Part shown: positions 9,052 through 17,334 of the stretch, piece by piece
Position numbering within the stretch: position 1 is the first letter of the stretch
How the letters are laid out: each line of letters starts with the position of its first letter
NCBI RefSeq assembly: GCF_014653575.1
Contig: NZ_BNAQ01000002.1
Span: 1-64,000 of the forward strand
Direction: 5' to 3'
DNA: 64,000 nucleotides
Source: Sphingomonas glacialis
GTDB taxonomy: Bacteria; Pseudomonadota; Alphaproteobacteria; Sphingomonadales; Sphingomonadaceae
Translations under genes and position numbers: made by a program
The notes under the pieces: generated by a model
What the model was told of the DNA's origin: nothing
Seen by the model: the letters and a program-made list of their open reading frames with translations, nothing else
Databases searched by the model: none

Positions 9052-9389
9052 ATCAAAGAACCCAAACTGTGTAAGACATGTGTAAGGGTTTTTGGGCTGA
9101 TCGCCTAACGATAAATTGTTGATTTTCCGATGTTTTTTGGACGGTTTGTTAGGCTAAACGCCATTTTGAGTCCCGCGCGTCTACCAATTTCACCACGCCC
9201 GCTTGGCCGATCGAGGCGGTGCACCCGCACCCGTTCGGCGAAGCGCAGGCCTATAAGCGACGTGTTCGGCGATTTCCAGCGCGATTGTTGCAGAATGTCG
9301 GCGCGCTCGATCATGACAGCGAATTCACGCGGGTCGCGCGGCGCATTGCTCGTAGAAGGCACGGCTTCGCTCTCACCCGGAACCGTCTC
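9052..9389. other. Gene-free junction between island and chromosome
   Basis: 338 bases. The left 111 bases are the upstream region of the integrase. They are followed by the broken tRNA-Leu (9163-9202) and about 187 bases of high-GC chromosomal DNA before the DUF4337-like gene. A TATAGG box on the minus strand (9255-9250) might be a remnant of the original tRNA promoter; no clear -35 accompanies it. I see no coding sequence. Confidence 0.6.
9163..9202 (-). pseudogene. 5' half of a disrupted tRNA-Leu(CAA); island attachment site
   Basis: On the minus strand this begins GCGGGCGTGG at 9202 and runs through the D-arm and anticodon loop ACTCAAAAT. Then homology stops: the stem CGGGA has no partner, since TGGCG follows where TCCCG is expected. 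It matches 36 of 40 bases of the intact tRNA-Leu at 7665-7704. A break right after the anticodon loop is a known crossover point for tyrosine integrases. The 3' half should lie at the other island end. Confidence 0.8.
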
Positions 9390-9992
9390 ATGGTCGAAGC
9401 TGTCGACGCAAAAGAACTGATCGACGACGCCATCGAGCGCGCCGAGGCCGAACGCGACGCGGGCGAGCGGGTCGAGCGCGCCGCAGAACGCACCTTCCGC
9501 GACCACGTGTCGCTGATGGTCGGCGGGTTTGCGGTCAGCTTGGCGGTGATCCACATGGCGGCGGCGGGCAGCGCGCGCGAAAGCCTGTTGAAGGGCATCG
9601 AGGCGTCGGACACCTTCGCCTATATGCAAGCCAAAATCGTGCGCGAGACGGTGCTCAAGACCGCCGCGCACGGCGGCGGTGGCGCTCCCGCCGATCGGCG
9701 CGACTGGGCCGCCGAGGCCGCTCGCCTTCGGGCGCCCGACGCAGCGGGCCACGGCATCGGCCAACTCCAGGCCAAGGGCGATGCCTTGCGCGCGGAAGGC
9801 GCGCATGCCGCGCGCGCCGGCGAAGGCTATGAACTCGGCGAGACCGCACTCCAGCTCGCGATCGTCCTGCTGTCGATCGCGCTGATCGCGCGCTCGCGCC
9901 CGATCGTGTTCGGGGCGGCCTGCCTCGCGGCGATCGGCGTGGCGACGGCGATCGCGACAGCGTTCGGCGTCACCTTGCCGTGGGTCACCTAG
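9390..9992 (+). CDS. DUF4337-like membrane protein
   Basis: 200 residues, function unknown. The start is taken at the ATG at 9390 because the protein then opens with a short acidic helix, typical of DUF4337 proteins. An amphipathic N-terminus (1-35) is followed by a first membrane segment (about 38-55), then a long soluble Ala/Gly-rich loop. Two more hydrophobic stretches lie near the C-terminus (about 147-162 and 167-190). The weak GGAA before the start gives little help. It is the first chromosomal gene right of the island. The family name is from memory of its general look. Confidence 0.6.
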   Translation: MVEAVDAKELIDDAIERAEAERDAGERVERAAERTFRDHVSLMVGGFAVSLAVIHMAAAGSARESLLKGIEASDTFAYMQAKIVRETVLKTAAHGGGGAPADRRDWAAEAARLRAPDAAGHGIGQLQAKGDALRAEGAHAARAGEGYELGETALQLAIVLLSIALIARSRPIVFGAACLAAIGVATAIATAFGVTLPWVT

Positions 9993-10191
9993 CCGCCCGG
10001 ATGAAATCCGCGTCACGAAGCGCCCGGAAGGCTTTGGCGGCGGCGGCGAGGAGAATGTCGTGATCAACAATTGCGGCGATGACGACGACGATCGCGGCAG
10101 CTGGTGAACGCAACGGCGCGCACGCTTTGGCTTTGGCGTCGCGCGCCGCGATGCGGTACCCGATCCGCATCTCATCCCCCGGAGCACCCTG

Positions 10192-10800
10192 ATGGCCGAA
10201 CGGACCGACGCAGAGCACAATGCCAAGATGGCGCGCATCAAGGTCGCGCGCGACAAGCTCGTCGAAAGCAAGACGCAGGAAAAGGGCCTGCTGATCGTCC
10301 ACACCGGCAACGGCAAGGGCAAGACCTCGGCGGCGCTCGGCATGGTGGTCCGCGCGATCGGCCACGGGATGAAGGTCGGCGTCATCCAGTTCGTCAAGGG
10401 CGCGTGGGAGACGGGCGAGAAATCGGTGTTCGACCGCTTCCCCGACCTGATCGAGTTCAAGCCGATGGGCGAAGGCTTCACCTGGGACACGCAGGACCGC
10501 GCGCGCGACATCGCGGTCGCGCGCGAAGGCTGGGACGAGGTCAAGCGGATGATCGCCGACCCGTCCTATGCGATGGTGGTGGCGGACGAGCTCAACATCA
10601 TCCTGCGCTACGACTATCTCCCGGTCGAGGAAGTGCTCGAAGTGCTCGCGGCGAAGCCCGCCGACACGCACGTCGTCGTCACCGGCCGCAACGCGCCCCA
10701 AGCGCTGATCGACATGGCCGATCTCGTCACCGAGATGACGCTGGTGAAGCACCCCTTCCGCGAGCAGGGCGTGAAGGCGCAAAAGGGAATCGAGTTCTAG
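10192..10800 (+). CDS. cobO: Cob(I)yrinic acid a,c-diamide adenosyltransferase
   Basis: 202 residues, the normal length for CobA/CobO/BtuR. It transfers the 5'-deoxyadenosyl group of ATP to cob(I)alamin or a corrinoid precursor, making the coenzyme form of B12. The P-loop HTGNGKGKTSAALG lies at about 36-49, followed by the family segment VIQFVKGAWETGE. A GGAG site sits 7 bases before the ATG. Three B12 import genes follow, pointing to corrinoid salvage. About 200 bases upstream hold no convincing gene. Confidence 0.93.
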   Translation: MAERTDAEHNAKMARIKVARDKLVESKTQEKGLLIVHTGNGKGKTSAALGMVVRAIGHGMKVGVIQFVKGAWETGEKSVFDRFPDLIEFKPMGEGFTWDTQDRARDIAVAREGWDEVKRMIADPSYAMVVADELNIILRYDYLPVEEVLEVLAAKPADTHVVVTGRNAPQALIDMADLVTEMTLVKHPFREQGVKAQKGIEF

Positions 10801-10813
10801 GAGCTCCCCCCAC

Positions 10814-10907
10814 GTCACCCCGGCCCTGTGCCGGGGCCCACCGTGCCGCGATAGCTGCGGGAACAGGCTTGGCCTCCCGGTGAACCCCGGGACTAACCCG
10901 GGGTGAC
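10814..10907. repeat. 94-base inverted-pair palindromic element (family A, copy 1)
   Basis: Outer ends GTCACCCCGG and CCGGGGTGAC are inverted. Each end is itself a small hairpin, and a CCCACCGTG segment lies inside. The second copy at 44018-44111 has exactly the same length and ends. It sits between the converging ends of cobO and btuF and may also stop transcription from both sides. Confidence 0.7.
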
Positions 10908-10923
10908 AAGGCGCGGCGCAGCG

Positions 10924-11775
10924 TCAGCGCCGCCGCGCCGCTGCCCGGTCCACCGCCCGCACCTGCGCGGCAAGCGACGCGACCGCATCGGCAAACGCCG
11001 GGCTGCCGCACACGGTTTGCGCCTGCTCGATATACAGATGCCGTGCCGCCGGCACCGCGGTATCGAGCAAGGGATGATGCAACGCCGCCGTCCCGCGATC
11101 GGCAACCGCGCGCGTGCCCGTCTCGAGGATCAGGAAATCGGGCCGCGCGAGCGCCATCTCCTCGAGCGACAGCTGCGACAGCGCCGGCCGCCCGAGCCGC
11201 CTCGCCAGATTGACCAGCCCGACACGGCGGAACATCTCGTCGACGAGCGTCCCCGTCCCCGTGAGATACCCCTGCCGCTGATAATAAGCGGCGACGCGCC
11301 GCCGCCCCGGCGGCGGCCCGACCGCCGCGAGCGCGCGCCGCATCCGCGCGATCATCCGCGTGCCGCGCTCGGGATGGCCGACCGCCGCCGCAAGCGTGGT
11401 GATCGACGCCTCGATCGCCGCCACCCCCTCGCCGCGCGGCAGCTCGAGCAGCGTCAGCCCCTGCGCCTTGAGCGGCGCGAGCACCGCGCGCGTCTGGAAC
11501 GGCGCACCGATCACCAGATCGGGCCGCAGCGCCATCACTTCCTCCGCGCTGCGATGCGTGAACGGCAGGTCGCGCGCTTGCCGGGCGATTGCCGAAAGCT
11601 CGGGATCGCGCGCCCATTCGGTCAGCGCGACGATCTGGCCCCGATCCGCCAACCCGACGAGCAATTGGTCGGCGCACAGATTGAGCGAGACGATCCGCCG
11701 TGGCACCGGTGCGGGACGCGCCGCGCCCAGCAGCACGAAGCTCGTCAGCGCCAGCACGATCCGAGAGCTCCGCAC
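10924..11775 (-). CDS. btuF: Cobalamin ABC transporter, periplasmic binding protein
   Basis: 283 residues, the helical-backbone metal receptor family that includes BtuF and FhuD. Signal peptide 1-20 (MRSSRIVLALTSFVLLGAA) has no lipobox, so it should be a free periplasmic protein. The mature part opens PRRIVSLNLCADQLLVGLADRG, typical of this family. Substrate choice is inferred from cobO and the btuCD genes beside it; binding of an iron chelate cannot be excluded from sequence alone. It runs divergently from btuC with 99 bases between, which must contain both promoters. Confidence 0.82.
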   Translation of the reverse strand: MRSSRIVLALTSFVLLGAARPAPVPRRIVSLNLCADQLLVGLADRGQIVALTEWARDPELSAIARQARDLPFTHRSAEEVMALRPDLVIGAPFQTRAVLAPLKAQGLTLLELPRGEGVAAIEASITTLAAAVGHPERGTRMIARMRRALAAVGPPPGRRRVAAYYQRQGYLTGTGTLVDEMFRRVGLVNLARRLGRPALSQLSLEEMALARPDFLILETGTRAVADRGTAALHHPLLDTAVPAARHLYIEQAQTVCGSPAFADAVASLAAQVRAVDRAAARRR

Positions 11776-11874
11776 GTTCGATTTCCTTCGCTTTCGCTCG
11801 CCGCCCGGCTACGGCTGGGACGAGGCGCCCCGACCATGCGCGACGGGCCCGACCGATCCTGAGCGAGGTCTGCC

Positions 11875-12882
11875 GTGCCGAACCTTCTGCCCGCGCGCAA
11901 TGCCGTGTGGCTTCTCCCGCTGCTGCTGGCGCTCGCGATCGTCGCGGGGATCGCCTCGCTGCTCGTCGGGCCGGCGCAGCTGTCGCTCGCCGCGCTGTGG
12001 GCCGCGCTGACCGGCCACGGCGATCCGATCGTCCGCGCGATCCTGTTCCAGCTCCGCTTGCCTCGCGCCTTGCTCGGGCTGCTGGTCGGCGCGATGCTCG
12101 GCATGGGGGGCGCGTCGATGCAGGGCTATCTGCGCAATCCGCTCGCCGATCCGGGGGTGCTCGGCGTGTCGGGTGTCGCGGCACTCGGCGCGGTGATCGC
12201 GATCTACTGGCAATTGGCGACCGCGCATCCGTTCGTGCTGCCGCTGCTCGCGATCACCGGCGCCTTGCTGTCGCTGCTCCCACTGATGTGGCTGTCGCGG
12301 CGCGGCGAAAGCACGCTGAGCCTGATCCTCGCAGGTGTCGCGGTCGCGACCGTGTCGGACGCGGGGATCAACCTCGCGCTCAACCTCGCGCCCAATCCGT
12401 TCGCGGCGATGGAGATCACCACCTGGCTGCTCGGCAGTCTCGAGGATCGCAGCTTCGGCGATGTCTGGATCGCGCTGCCGTGCGTCGTGATCGGCATGAC
12501 GCTGCTCTTATGGGACGGGCGCGCGCTCGACGCGCTGTCGCTCGGCGAGGATGCGGCGCGCACGCTCGGCGTCGATCTCGCGCGTGTCCGGCTGCGGCTG
12601 ATGCTCGGCATCGCGATCGGGATCGGCGGCGTCGTGGCGATCGCCGGGAGCATCGGCTTCGTCGGGCTGATCGTCCCGCACCTCGTCCGCCCGCGTACCG
12701 ATCGCAGCCCGTCGGCGATCCTCATCCCCTCGGCGCTCGCCGGCGCGGCGCTGCTGACGCTCGCCGATCTCGGCACGCGACTCGTTCCGACGTCGGCGCC
12801 GCTCAAGCTCGGCGTGCTGACCGCGTTCCTCGGCGTGCCGGTGTTTCTCCATTATCTGCTGCGGGAGCGCCGCTTGTGGTGA
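11875..12882 (+). CDS. btuC: Cobalamin ABC transporter permease (FecCD family)
   Basis: 335 residues, very hydrophobic, about ten membrane helices. Family segments include GAMLGMGGASMQGYLRNPLA (about 78-97) and GFVGLIVPHLVR near 264, the latter being the usual FecCD fold mark. The start is GTG at 11875, preceded by GAGCGAGG at a good distance. It forms the channel of a B12 or iron-chelate importer. The ATPase gene overlaps its end, so the two are translated together. Confidence 0.87.
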   Translation: MPNLLPARNAVWLLPLLLALAIVAGIASLLVGPAQLSLAALWAALTGHGDPIVRAILFQLRLPRALLGLLVGAMLGMGGASMQGYLRNPLADPGVLGVSGVAALGAVIAIYWQLATAHPFVLPLLAITGALLSLLPLMWLSRRGESTLSLILAGVAVATVSDAGINLALNLAPNPFAAMEITTWLLGSLEDRSFGDVWIALPCVVIGMTLLLWDGRALDALSLGEDAARTLGVDLARVRLRLMLGIAIGIGGVVAIAGSIGFVGLIVPHLVRPRTDRSPSAILIPSALAGAALLTLADLGTRLVPTSAPLKLGVLTAFLGVPVFLHYLLRERRLW

Positions 12883-13670
12883 CGATCGCGACCCAGGCGC
12901 TGTCGGTCGAGCTCGGCGGACGCCGCGTACTCGACGCGGTCGACGTAACGCTCGAGCACGGCGCGCTGATCGGCGTGATCGGCCCCAACGGCGCGGGCAA
13001 ATCGACGCTGGCGCGCGCGCTGCTCGGGCTGCTGCCGCCCGCGGCGGGGCGCGTGACGATCGACGGCACCGACGTAGCGACGCTCGGCAGCGCCGAGATC
13101 GCGCGCCACATCGCCTATCTGCCGCAAGCCTATGCGCTGCACTGGCCGCTCAGCGTGGCACGGCTCGTCGGGCTCGGGCGGTTGCCGCATCTCGGGCCCT
13201 TCTCGCGAATTAGTGCGCTCGATCAGGCCGCGATCGACGCCGCTTTGCGCGATACCGGCACCGCGCATCTCGCCGACCGCACCGCGACCGATCTGTCGGG
13301 CGGCGAGCGCGCGCGCGTCATGCTCGCGCGCGCACTTGCGACGGGCGCGCCGGCGCTGATCGCCGACGAGCCGCTCACCGCGCTCGATCCGGGACATCAG
13401 CTCGACGTGATGGCGCTGCTCCGCGCTCAGGCCCGCGGTGGCGCGCTGATCGTCGTGGTGCTGCACGATCTGTCGATCGCGGCGCGTTTCTGCGATCGCT
13501 TGCTGCTGCTGGACCGTGGGCGGCTCGTCGCCGACGGAACGCCCGATGCCGTGCTGACCGACGCAGCGCTCGCGAGCGTCTACGGCATTACGGCATGGCG
13601 GGGGACGACCGGGGAGCAACCGCTGCTGCTCCCGTATGAGCGGATCGAAACGCCGACCCGCGCGCACTGA
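12876..13670 (+). CDS. btuD: Cobalamin ABC transporter ATPase
   Basis: 264 residues from GTG at 12876; GTG at 12879 is an equally good start, overlapping the btuC stop as GTGA. Walker A GPNGAGKST, Q-loop YLPQAY, signature LSGGERARV, Walker B ALIADEP and the H-loop VLHDLS are all present. It powers import through BtuC. The C-terminal tail (ITAWRGTTGEQPLLLP) is typical of heme/B12-type ATPases. Its overlap with btuC and its closeness to cobO and btuF make a B12 uptake and activation module. Confidence 0.87.
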   Translation: MVTIATQALSVELGGRRVLDAVDVTLEHGALIGVIGPNGAGKSTLARALLGLLPPAAGRVTIDGTDVATLGSAEIARHIAYLPQAYALHWPLSVARLVGLGRLPHLGPFSRISALDQAAIDAALRDTGTAHLADRTATDLSGGERARVMLARALATGAPALIADEPLTALDPGHQLDVMALLRAQARGGALIVVVLHDLSIAARFCDRLLLLDRGRLVADGTPDAVLTDAALASVYGITAWRGTTGEQPLLLPYERIETPTRAH

Positions 13671-13702
13671 TCTCGCGCAGCCTTTGCCAGGACGCCGCCC
13701 CT

Positions 13703-13731
13703 GCCCGTTCGGGCTGAGCCCGTCGAAGCCC
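13703..13731. repeat. REP-like palindrome (family D, single copy)
   Basis: CCCGTTCGGGCTGAGCCCGT begins a short hairpin with the same pattern as the paired element at 38651-38737. It lies between the converging ends of btuD and the fumarylacetoacetate hydrolase family gene. Confidence 0.5.
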
Positions 13732-13772
13732 CCCTCGCCGACGCGCACGGAGGGGGGCAGACACCTTGCGCT

Positions 13773-14783
13773 TTACGCTGCGCCGCCGACCGTCTGCTCG
13801 ATCACCCCGAAGATCGGATGATGCTTGTCGTCCTCGGCCCAGATCCGCACCGTGTCGCCGGCCTTGAGGAACCCCGTGCTCGGCGCGCCGCCAACGATCG
13901 TCTCGACCGTGCGCAGCTCGGCCAGGCACGCATAGCCGACGCCGCCCGCGCTGATCGCCTTGCCCGGCCCGCCATCGGCGTCGCGGTTCGACACGGTGCC
14001 CGACCCGACGATCGTCCCCGCCCCCAGAGCGCGCGTCTTGGCGGCGTGGGCGATCAGCGTGCCGAAATCGAAGGTCATGTCCGCCCCCGCCGCGACGCGC
14101 CCGAACGGCGCGCCATTGAGATCGACCATCAGCGTGCGGTGGAGCTTGCCCTCCTGCCACCAGTCGCCGAGCGAATCGGGCGTGACGAACACCGGCGAGA
14201 AGGCGCTCGCCGGCTTCGACTGGAAGAACCCGAAACCCTTGGCGAGCTCGCCCGGAATGAGGTTGCGCAAAGAGACGTCGTTGGTCAGTCCTACCAGCCG
14301 CACTGCCTCCAGCGCCTCTTCGCGGCTCGCGCCCTGCGCGACGTCGCCGGTGACGACGACGACTTCGCCCTCGAAGTCGCAGCCCCAGCTTTCGTCGGCG
14401 AGCGGGATCGCGTCGCGCGGCCCGAGGAACCCGTCCGACCCGCCCTGGTACATCAGCGGATCGTGCCAGAAGGTCTCGGGCATCTCGGCACCACGCGCCT
14501 GCCGCACCAGCGCGACGTGGTTCACATAGGCCGAGCCATCGGCCCATTGATACGCGCGCGGCAACGGCGCCGCCGCCTTGTGTTCGTGGAAGCGCTGCAT
14601 CGGGATCGTCTCATGCTCGAGGTCGATCGCGAGGTTCTGCAGATCGGGCAGCACGCGGTCCCAATCGTCGAGCGCCGCCTGCAGCGTCGGCGCGATGTGG
14701 CCGGCATCGGCGTACCAGGCGAGATCGTTCGATACGACGACGAGCTTGCCGTCACGCCCGGATTTGAGGCTGGCCAGTTTCAC
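13773..14783 (-). CDS. Fumarylacetoacetate hydrolase family protein
   Basis: 336 residues. The start is GTG at 14783, giving VKLASLKSGRDG, the usual opening, with GGAGA just before it. The C-terminal FAH fold shows metal-binding acids in DESWGCDFEGEVVVVTGDVA (about 157-176) and the family segment GSGTVSNRD. Enzymes of this family cleave carbon-carbon bonds in diketo acids, as at the end of tyrosine degradation, or act as hydratases. The exact substrate is open. It stands alone between repeats and is divergent from the acyl-CoA dehydrogenase. Confidence 0.82.
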   Translation of the reverse strand: MKLASLKSGRDGKLVVVSNDLAWYADAGHIAPTLQAALDDWDRVLPDLQNLAIDLEHETIPMQRFHEHKAAAPLPRAYQWADGSAYVNHVALVRQARGAEMPETFWHDPLMYQGGSDGFLGPRDAIPLADESWGCDFEGEVVVVTGDVAQGASREEALEAVRLVGLTNDVSLRNLIPGELAKGFGFFQSKPASAFSPVFVTPDSLGDWWQEGKLHRTLMVDLNGAPFGRVAAGADMTFDFGTLIAHAAKTRALGAGTIVGSGTVSNRDADGGPGKAISAGGVGYACLAELRTVETIVGGAPSTGFLKAGDTVRIWAEDDKHHPIFGVIEQTVGGAA

Positions 14784-14822
14784 ATGCGCTCTCCTACAAT
14801 TTCGCCGACCATAGCCCCCTTC

Positions 14823-14865
14823 GTCATTCCCGCGAAAGCGGGAATCCCGCTTTCGTGCGGATGAC
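14823..14865. repeat. REP-like palindrome pair (family B)
   Basis: A 43-base element opening GTCATTCCCGCGAAAGCGGG and closing GCGGATGAC, with two overlapping hairpins. Related copies lie at 18842, 27008 and 41675. It is in the divergent space before the acyl-CoA dehydrogenase. Confidence 0.6.
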
Positions 14866-14944
14866 GCCAGGGATTGACGCTCGCGTAAAGACACCGCACA
14901 CCGTCAAAAAACGCGTTGCAACGTGAAACCTAGGAGAGTCCGAA

Positions 14945-16102
14945 ATGTCCTCGCTCGACACCGTCGCCGGCCGCTTTGCCTATACCGAGGATCATGAGGC
15001 GTTCCGCCAGACCGTCCGCCAATTCCTCCAGAAGGAAGGTGTGCCGCACGTCACGCAGTGGGAGGAGGACCGCCTCGTCCCCAAGGATTTCTGGCGCAAG
15101 GCGGGCGAGATCGGCATGCTCTGCCCGACCGCGCCCGAGGCGTATGGCGGGCTCGGGCTCGATTTCGGCTACAATGCGATCGTCGACGAGGAGATGGCGT
15201 ATAACGGCGTCCCCGCGGGCTTTTCGCTCCAGTCGGACATCGTCGCTGGCTATATCGAGAACTATGGCTCCGAAGAGCAGAAGGCGCAGTGGCTCCCCAA
15301 GATGGTGTCGGGCGACGTGATCACCGCGATCGCGATGACCGAGCCGGGTACCGGGTCCGATCTTCAGGCGATCCGCACGACAGCGAAGAAGGACGGCAAC
15401 CACTACGTCATCAACGGCTCGAAGACCTACATCACCAACGGCCAGAACACCGATTTGACGCTCGTCGTCGCCAAGACCGATCCCGACGCCAAGCCCGCCT
15501 GGAAGGGCATGTCGATCATCCTCGTCGAAAGTGACCGGGCAGGCTTCAGCAAGGGCCGCAAGCTCGACAAGATCGGGCAGGAAGCCGCCGACACCTCGGA
15601 GCTGTTCTTCGAAGACGTCCGCGTGCCGATGACAAATTGCCTCGGCGAAGAGGGCAAGGGCTTCATCTATCTGATGAGCCAGCTGCCGCAGGAACGCTTG
15701 TCGATCGCGGTGTCGGTGCAGGCATCGGCGCAAAAGGCGTTCGACGAGACGGTCGAATTCACCAAGACGCGCAAAGCCTTTGCCGGCATGGTGTTCGATT
15801 TCCAGAACACGCGCTTCGTGCTCGCCGATCTCAAGGCCAAGCTACAGGTCGGCTGGGCGCATCTCGACTGGGCGATCGCGCGGCATTTGAAGGGCGAGCT
15901 CACCAACGAGGAAGGCGCCGCGGCCAAGCTGTGGCACACCGACCTGCAATGGGAAGTGATGGACGCCTGCCTCCAGCTCCACGGCGGCGCGGGCTATATG
16001 AACGAATATCCGATCGCGCGCGCGTGGCGCGCGGCGCGCGTCACGCGGATCTTCGGCGGCACCAACGAGATCATGAAGGAGCTGATCGGGCGCTCGCTGT
16101 AA
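14945..16102 (+). CDS. Acyl-CoA dehydrogenase
   Basis: 385 residues, the normal length. A flavoenzyme that puts an alpha-beta double bond into acyl-CoA and passes electrons to electron-transfer flavoprotein. Family marks: TAIAMTEPGTGSDLQ (about 130-144), KTYITNGQ, and the C-terminal QLHGGAGYMNEYPIARAWRA and RIFGGTNEIMKE. A GGAGAG site precedes the ATG. Acyl chain preference cannot be read from the sequence. It is not in an obvious operon. Confidence 0.92.
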   Translation: MSSLDTVAGRFAYTEDHEAFRQTVRQFLQKEGVPHVTQWEEDRLVPKDFWRKAGEIGMLCPTAPEAYGGLGLDFGYNAIVDEEMAYNGVPAGFSLQSDIVAGYIENYGSEEQKAQWLPKMVSGDVITAIAMTEPGTGSDLQAIRTTAKKDGNHYVINGSKTYITNGQNTDLTLVVAKTDPDAKPAWKGMSIILVESDRAGFSKGRKLDKIGQEAADTSELFFEDVRVPMTNCLGEEGKGFIYLMSQLPQERLSIAVSVQASAQKAFDETVEFTKTRKAFAGMVFDFQNTRFVLADLKAKLQVGWAHLDWAIARHLKGELTNEEGAAAKLWHTDLQWEVMDACLQLHGGAGYMNEYPIARAWRAARVTRIFGGTNEIMKELIGRSL

Positions 16103-16114
16103 CGGGCGCCACCA

Positions 16115-16558
16115 TCAGTGCTGCGTCTGCAGATAGGCGATCACGTCGGCGCGATCGAGCGGATCGGCCAGCCCGGCAAACCCCATCGCGGTGCCGGGCA
16201 CCAGCCGCTTGGGGTTGGTGAGCCAGGCATCCATCCGCTCGGGCGTCCAGCGCCCGCCGAACGCTTGCAGCGCGCCGGTATAGGGAAAGCGCGGCCGGCG
16301 GTTGGCGACTTCGGCGCCCATCACCCCGAACAGGTTCGGCCCGCTCCGGTCGGCGGCGTCGCGGCCGATCGAATGGCACGCACTGCACTGCCCGAACACC
16401 GTCTCGCCCGCCGACGCGCTCGCGACGCGCAACAGCGCCGCGGGCGAAGGTGAAGGCCCGGCGGAGCGACGGCGCGCTTCCTTGTCGTCGCCCGACGAAC
16501 AGGCGGTCAGCACGAGCGCGACGGCACCTACCAACAGCGCCGGGCCAAACCGCCTCAC
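16115..16558 (-). CDS. Lipoprotein cytochrome c
   Basis: 147 residues from GTG at 16558, which overlaps the cysQ stop as GTGA; this decides the start, since any longer frame has no signal peptide. The N-terminus is a lipoprotein signal (VRRFGPALLVGAVALVLTAC), so it should be anchored on the periplasmic face of a membrane. A single heme motif CSACH lies near residue 60. A later Met in GTAMGFAG is a likely axial ligand. The fold resembles cytochrome c2/c550, an electron carrier. Being translated directly from cysQ is unusual for a cytochrome. Confidence 0.85.
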   Translation of the reverse strand: MRRFGPALLVGAVALVLTACSSGDDKEARRRSAGPSPSPAALLRVASASAGETVFGQCSACHSIGRDAADRSGPNLFGVMGAEVANRRPRFPYTGALQAFGGRWTPERMDAWLTNPKRLVPGTAMGFAGLADPLDRADVIAYLQTQH

Positions 16559-17334
16559 GCCGACAACCTCCGCGCGCGATCGCGCAACCGCGTGACCGCG
16601 GCGGCGTGGATGCCGGGGGTCGTCGCAAGCACGCCGAACGCCTGCGCACTCGGCGTGTTGAAGACGAGCGGCGCGCCGAACGCGTCGGTTACGCTGGCGC
16701 CCGCTTCGGCGGCGATCAGTGCCGCCGCCGCGATGTCCCATTCATAGCCCCAGCGCAGGGTGGCCACGAGATCGGCCTCGTCCGCCGCGACCATCGCGAT
16801 CCGCAAGGCGATCGAATTGGGCTTGGCGACCACGACCAGATCGCTGTCCACCTTGGGCAAACCGTCGGTCGGGACGCGCGACCCGATGAACTCGCGCCGG
16901 TCACCAACGCGGATCGGCGCCCCATTGCGTGTCGCTCCCTGGCCCAAGGCCGCGCGGAAAATATCGCCGCGCGCGGGCGCATCGAGCACGCCGATTGTCA
17001 CGCGGCCCTGCTCGACCAAGGCAACCGACACCGCCCAGCCATCGCGCCCGCGGATATAGTCGCGCGTGCCGTCGATCGGATCGACCACCCACACCCGCCC
17101 GCAGGCCAGCCGGTCGGCATTGTCGGCGGTCTCCTCGGACAGCCATCCCGCATCGGGCAACAGCGCCGAGAGCCGCGCATGGAGCAGCGTGTTGACGTCG
17201 AGATCGACCTGGCTGACCGGATCGTTGGGCGCCTTTTCCCAGCGATGGAAATCGGTCCGCCAATGCCGCAGCGCGAGCGCGCCCGCCTCGGCCGCGACCG
17301 CCGCCACCGCATCGGCGAGTTTTGCGTCAGCCAC
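16555..17334 (-). CDS. cysQ: 3'(2'),5'-bisphosphate nucleotidase
   Basis: 259 residues of the inositol-monophosphatase superfamily. It removes phosphate from PAP, a by-product of sulfate assimilation. Metal-binding motifs are in place: EET (about 67-69), DPIDGTRDY (about 85-93) and the C-terminal YEWDIAAAALIAAEAG. CysQ is preferred over histidinol phosphatase or inositol phosphatase because of the GTRDYIRG pattern, but the families are close. It overlaps pmbA by 8 bases and the cytochrome c gene by 4, so the three probably form one transcript. Confidence 0.82.
   Translation of the reverse strand: MADAKLADAVAAVAAEAGALALRHWRTDFHRWEKAPNDPVSQVDLDVNTLLHARLSALLPDAGWLSEETADNADRLACGRVWVVDPIDGTRDYIRGRDGWAVSVALVEQGRVTIGVLDAPARGDIFRAALGQGATRNGAPIRVGDRREFIGSRVPTDGLPKVDSDLVVVAKPNSIALRIAMVAADEADLVATLRWGYEWDIAAAALIAAEAGASVTDAFGAPLVFNTPSAQAFGVLATTPGIHAAAVTRLRDRARRLSA

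Larger units (their letters stand above)
1..9162. mobile_element. Genomic island, right part, inserted in tRNA-Leu
   Basis: The stretch from the left edge to about 9162 behaves as an integrated island. It carries a tyrosine integrase next to its right end, a restriction/defence gene row, an intact tRNA-Leu, and visibly lower GC than the DNA to its right. The right end is defined by a tRNA-Leu gene cut after the anticodon loop (9163-9202). The left end is outside the window. Seen: composition, integrase and split tRNA. Inferred: a single insertion event; two stacked insertions are also possible. Confidence 0.7.

Noticed and set aside
10000..10107. Open plus-strand frame ending in an Asp-rich GDDDDRGSW tail
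   Set aside because: It reads protein-like, but no ATG, and only a late GTG, can start it. It is too weak to call a gene.
9105..10544. Long minus-strand frame across the island junction and cobO
   Set aside because: It runs through the broken tRNA and opposite the DUF4337-like and cobO genes, with no family signal.
11700..11874. Possible cobalamin riboswitch before btuC
   Set aside because: Short pieces (GGCACCGGTG and GAGCGAGGTCTGCC) faintly recall conserved parts, but the space is only 99 bases, much of the match is btuF coding sequence, and the core bases are missing.
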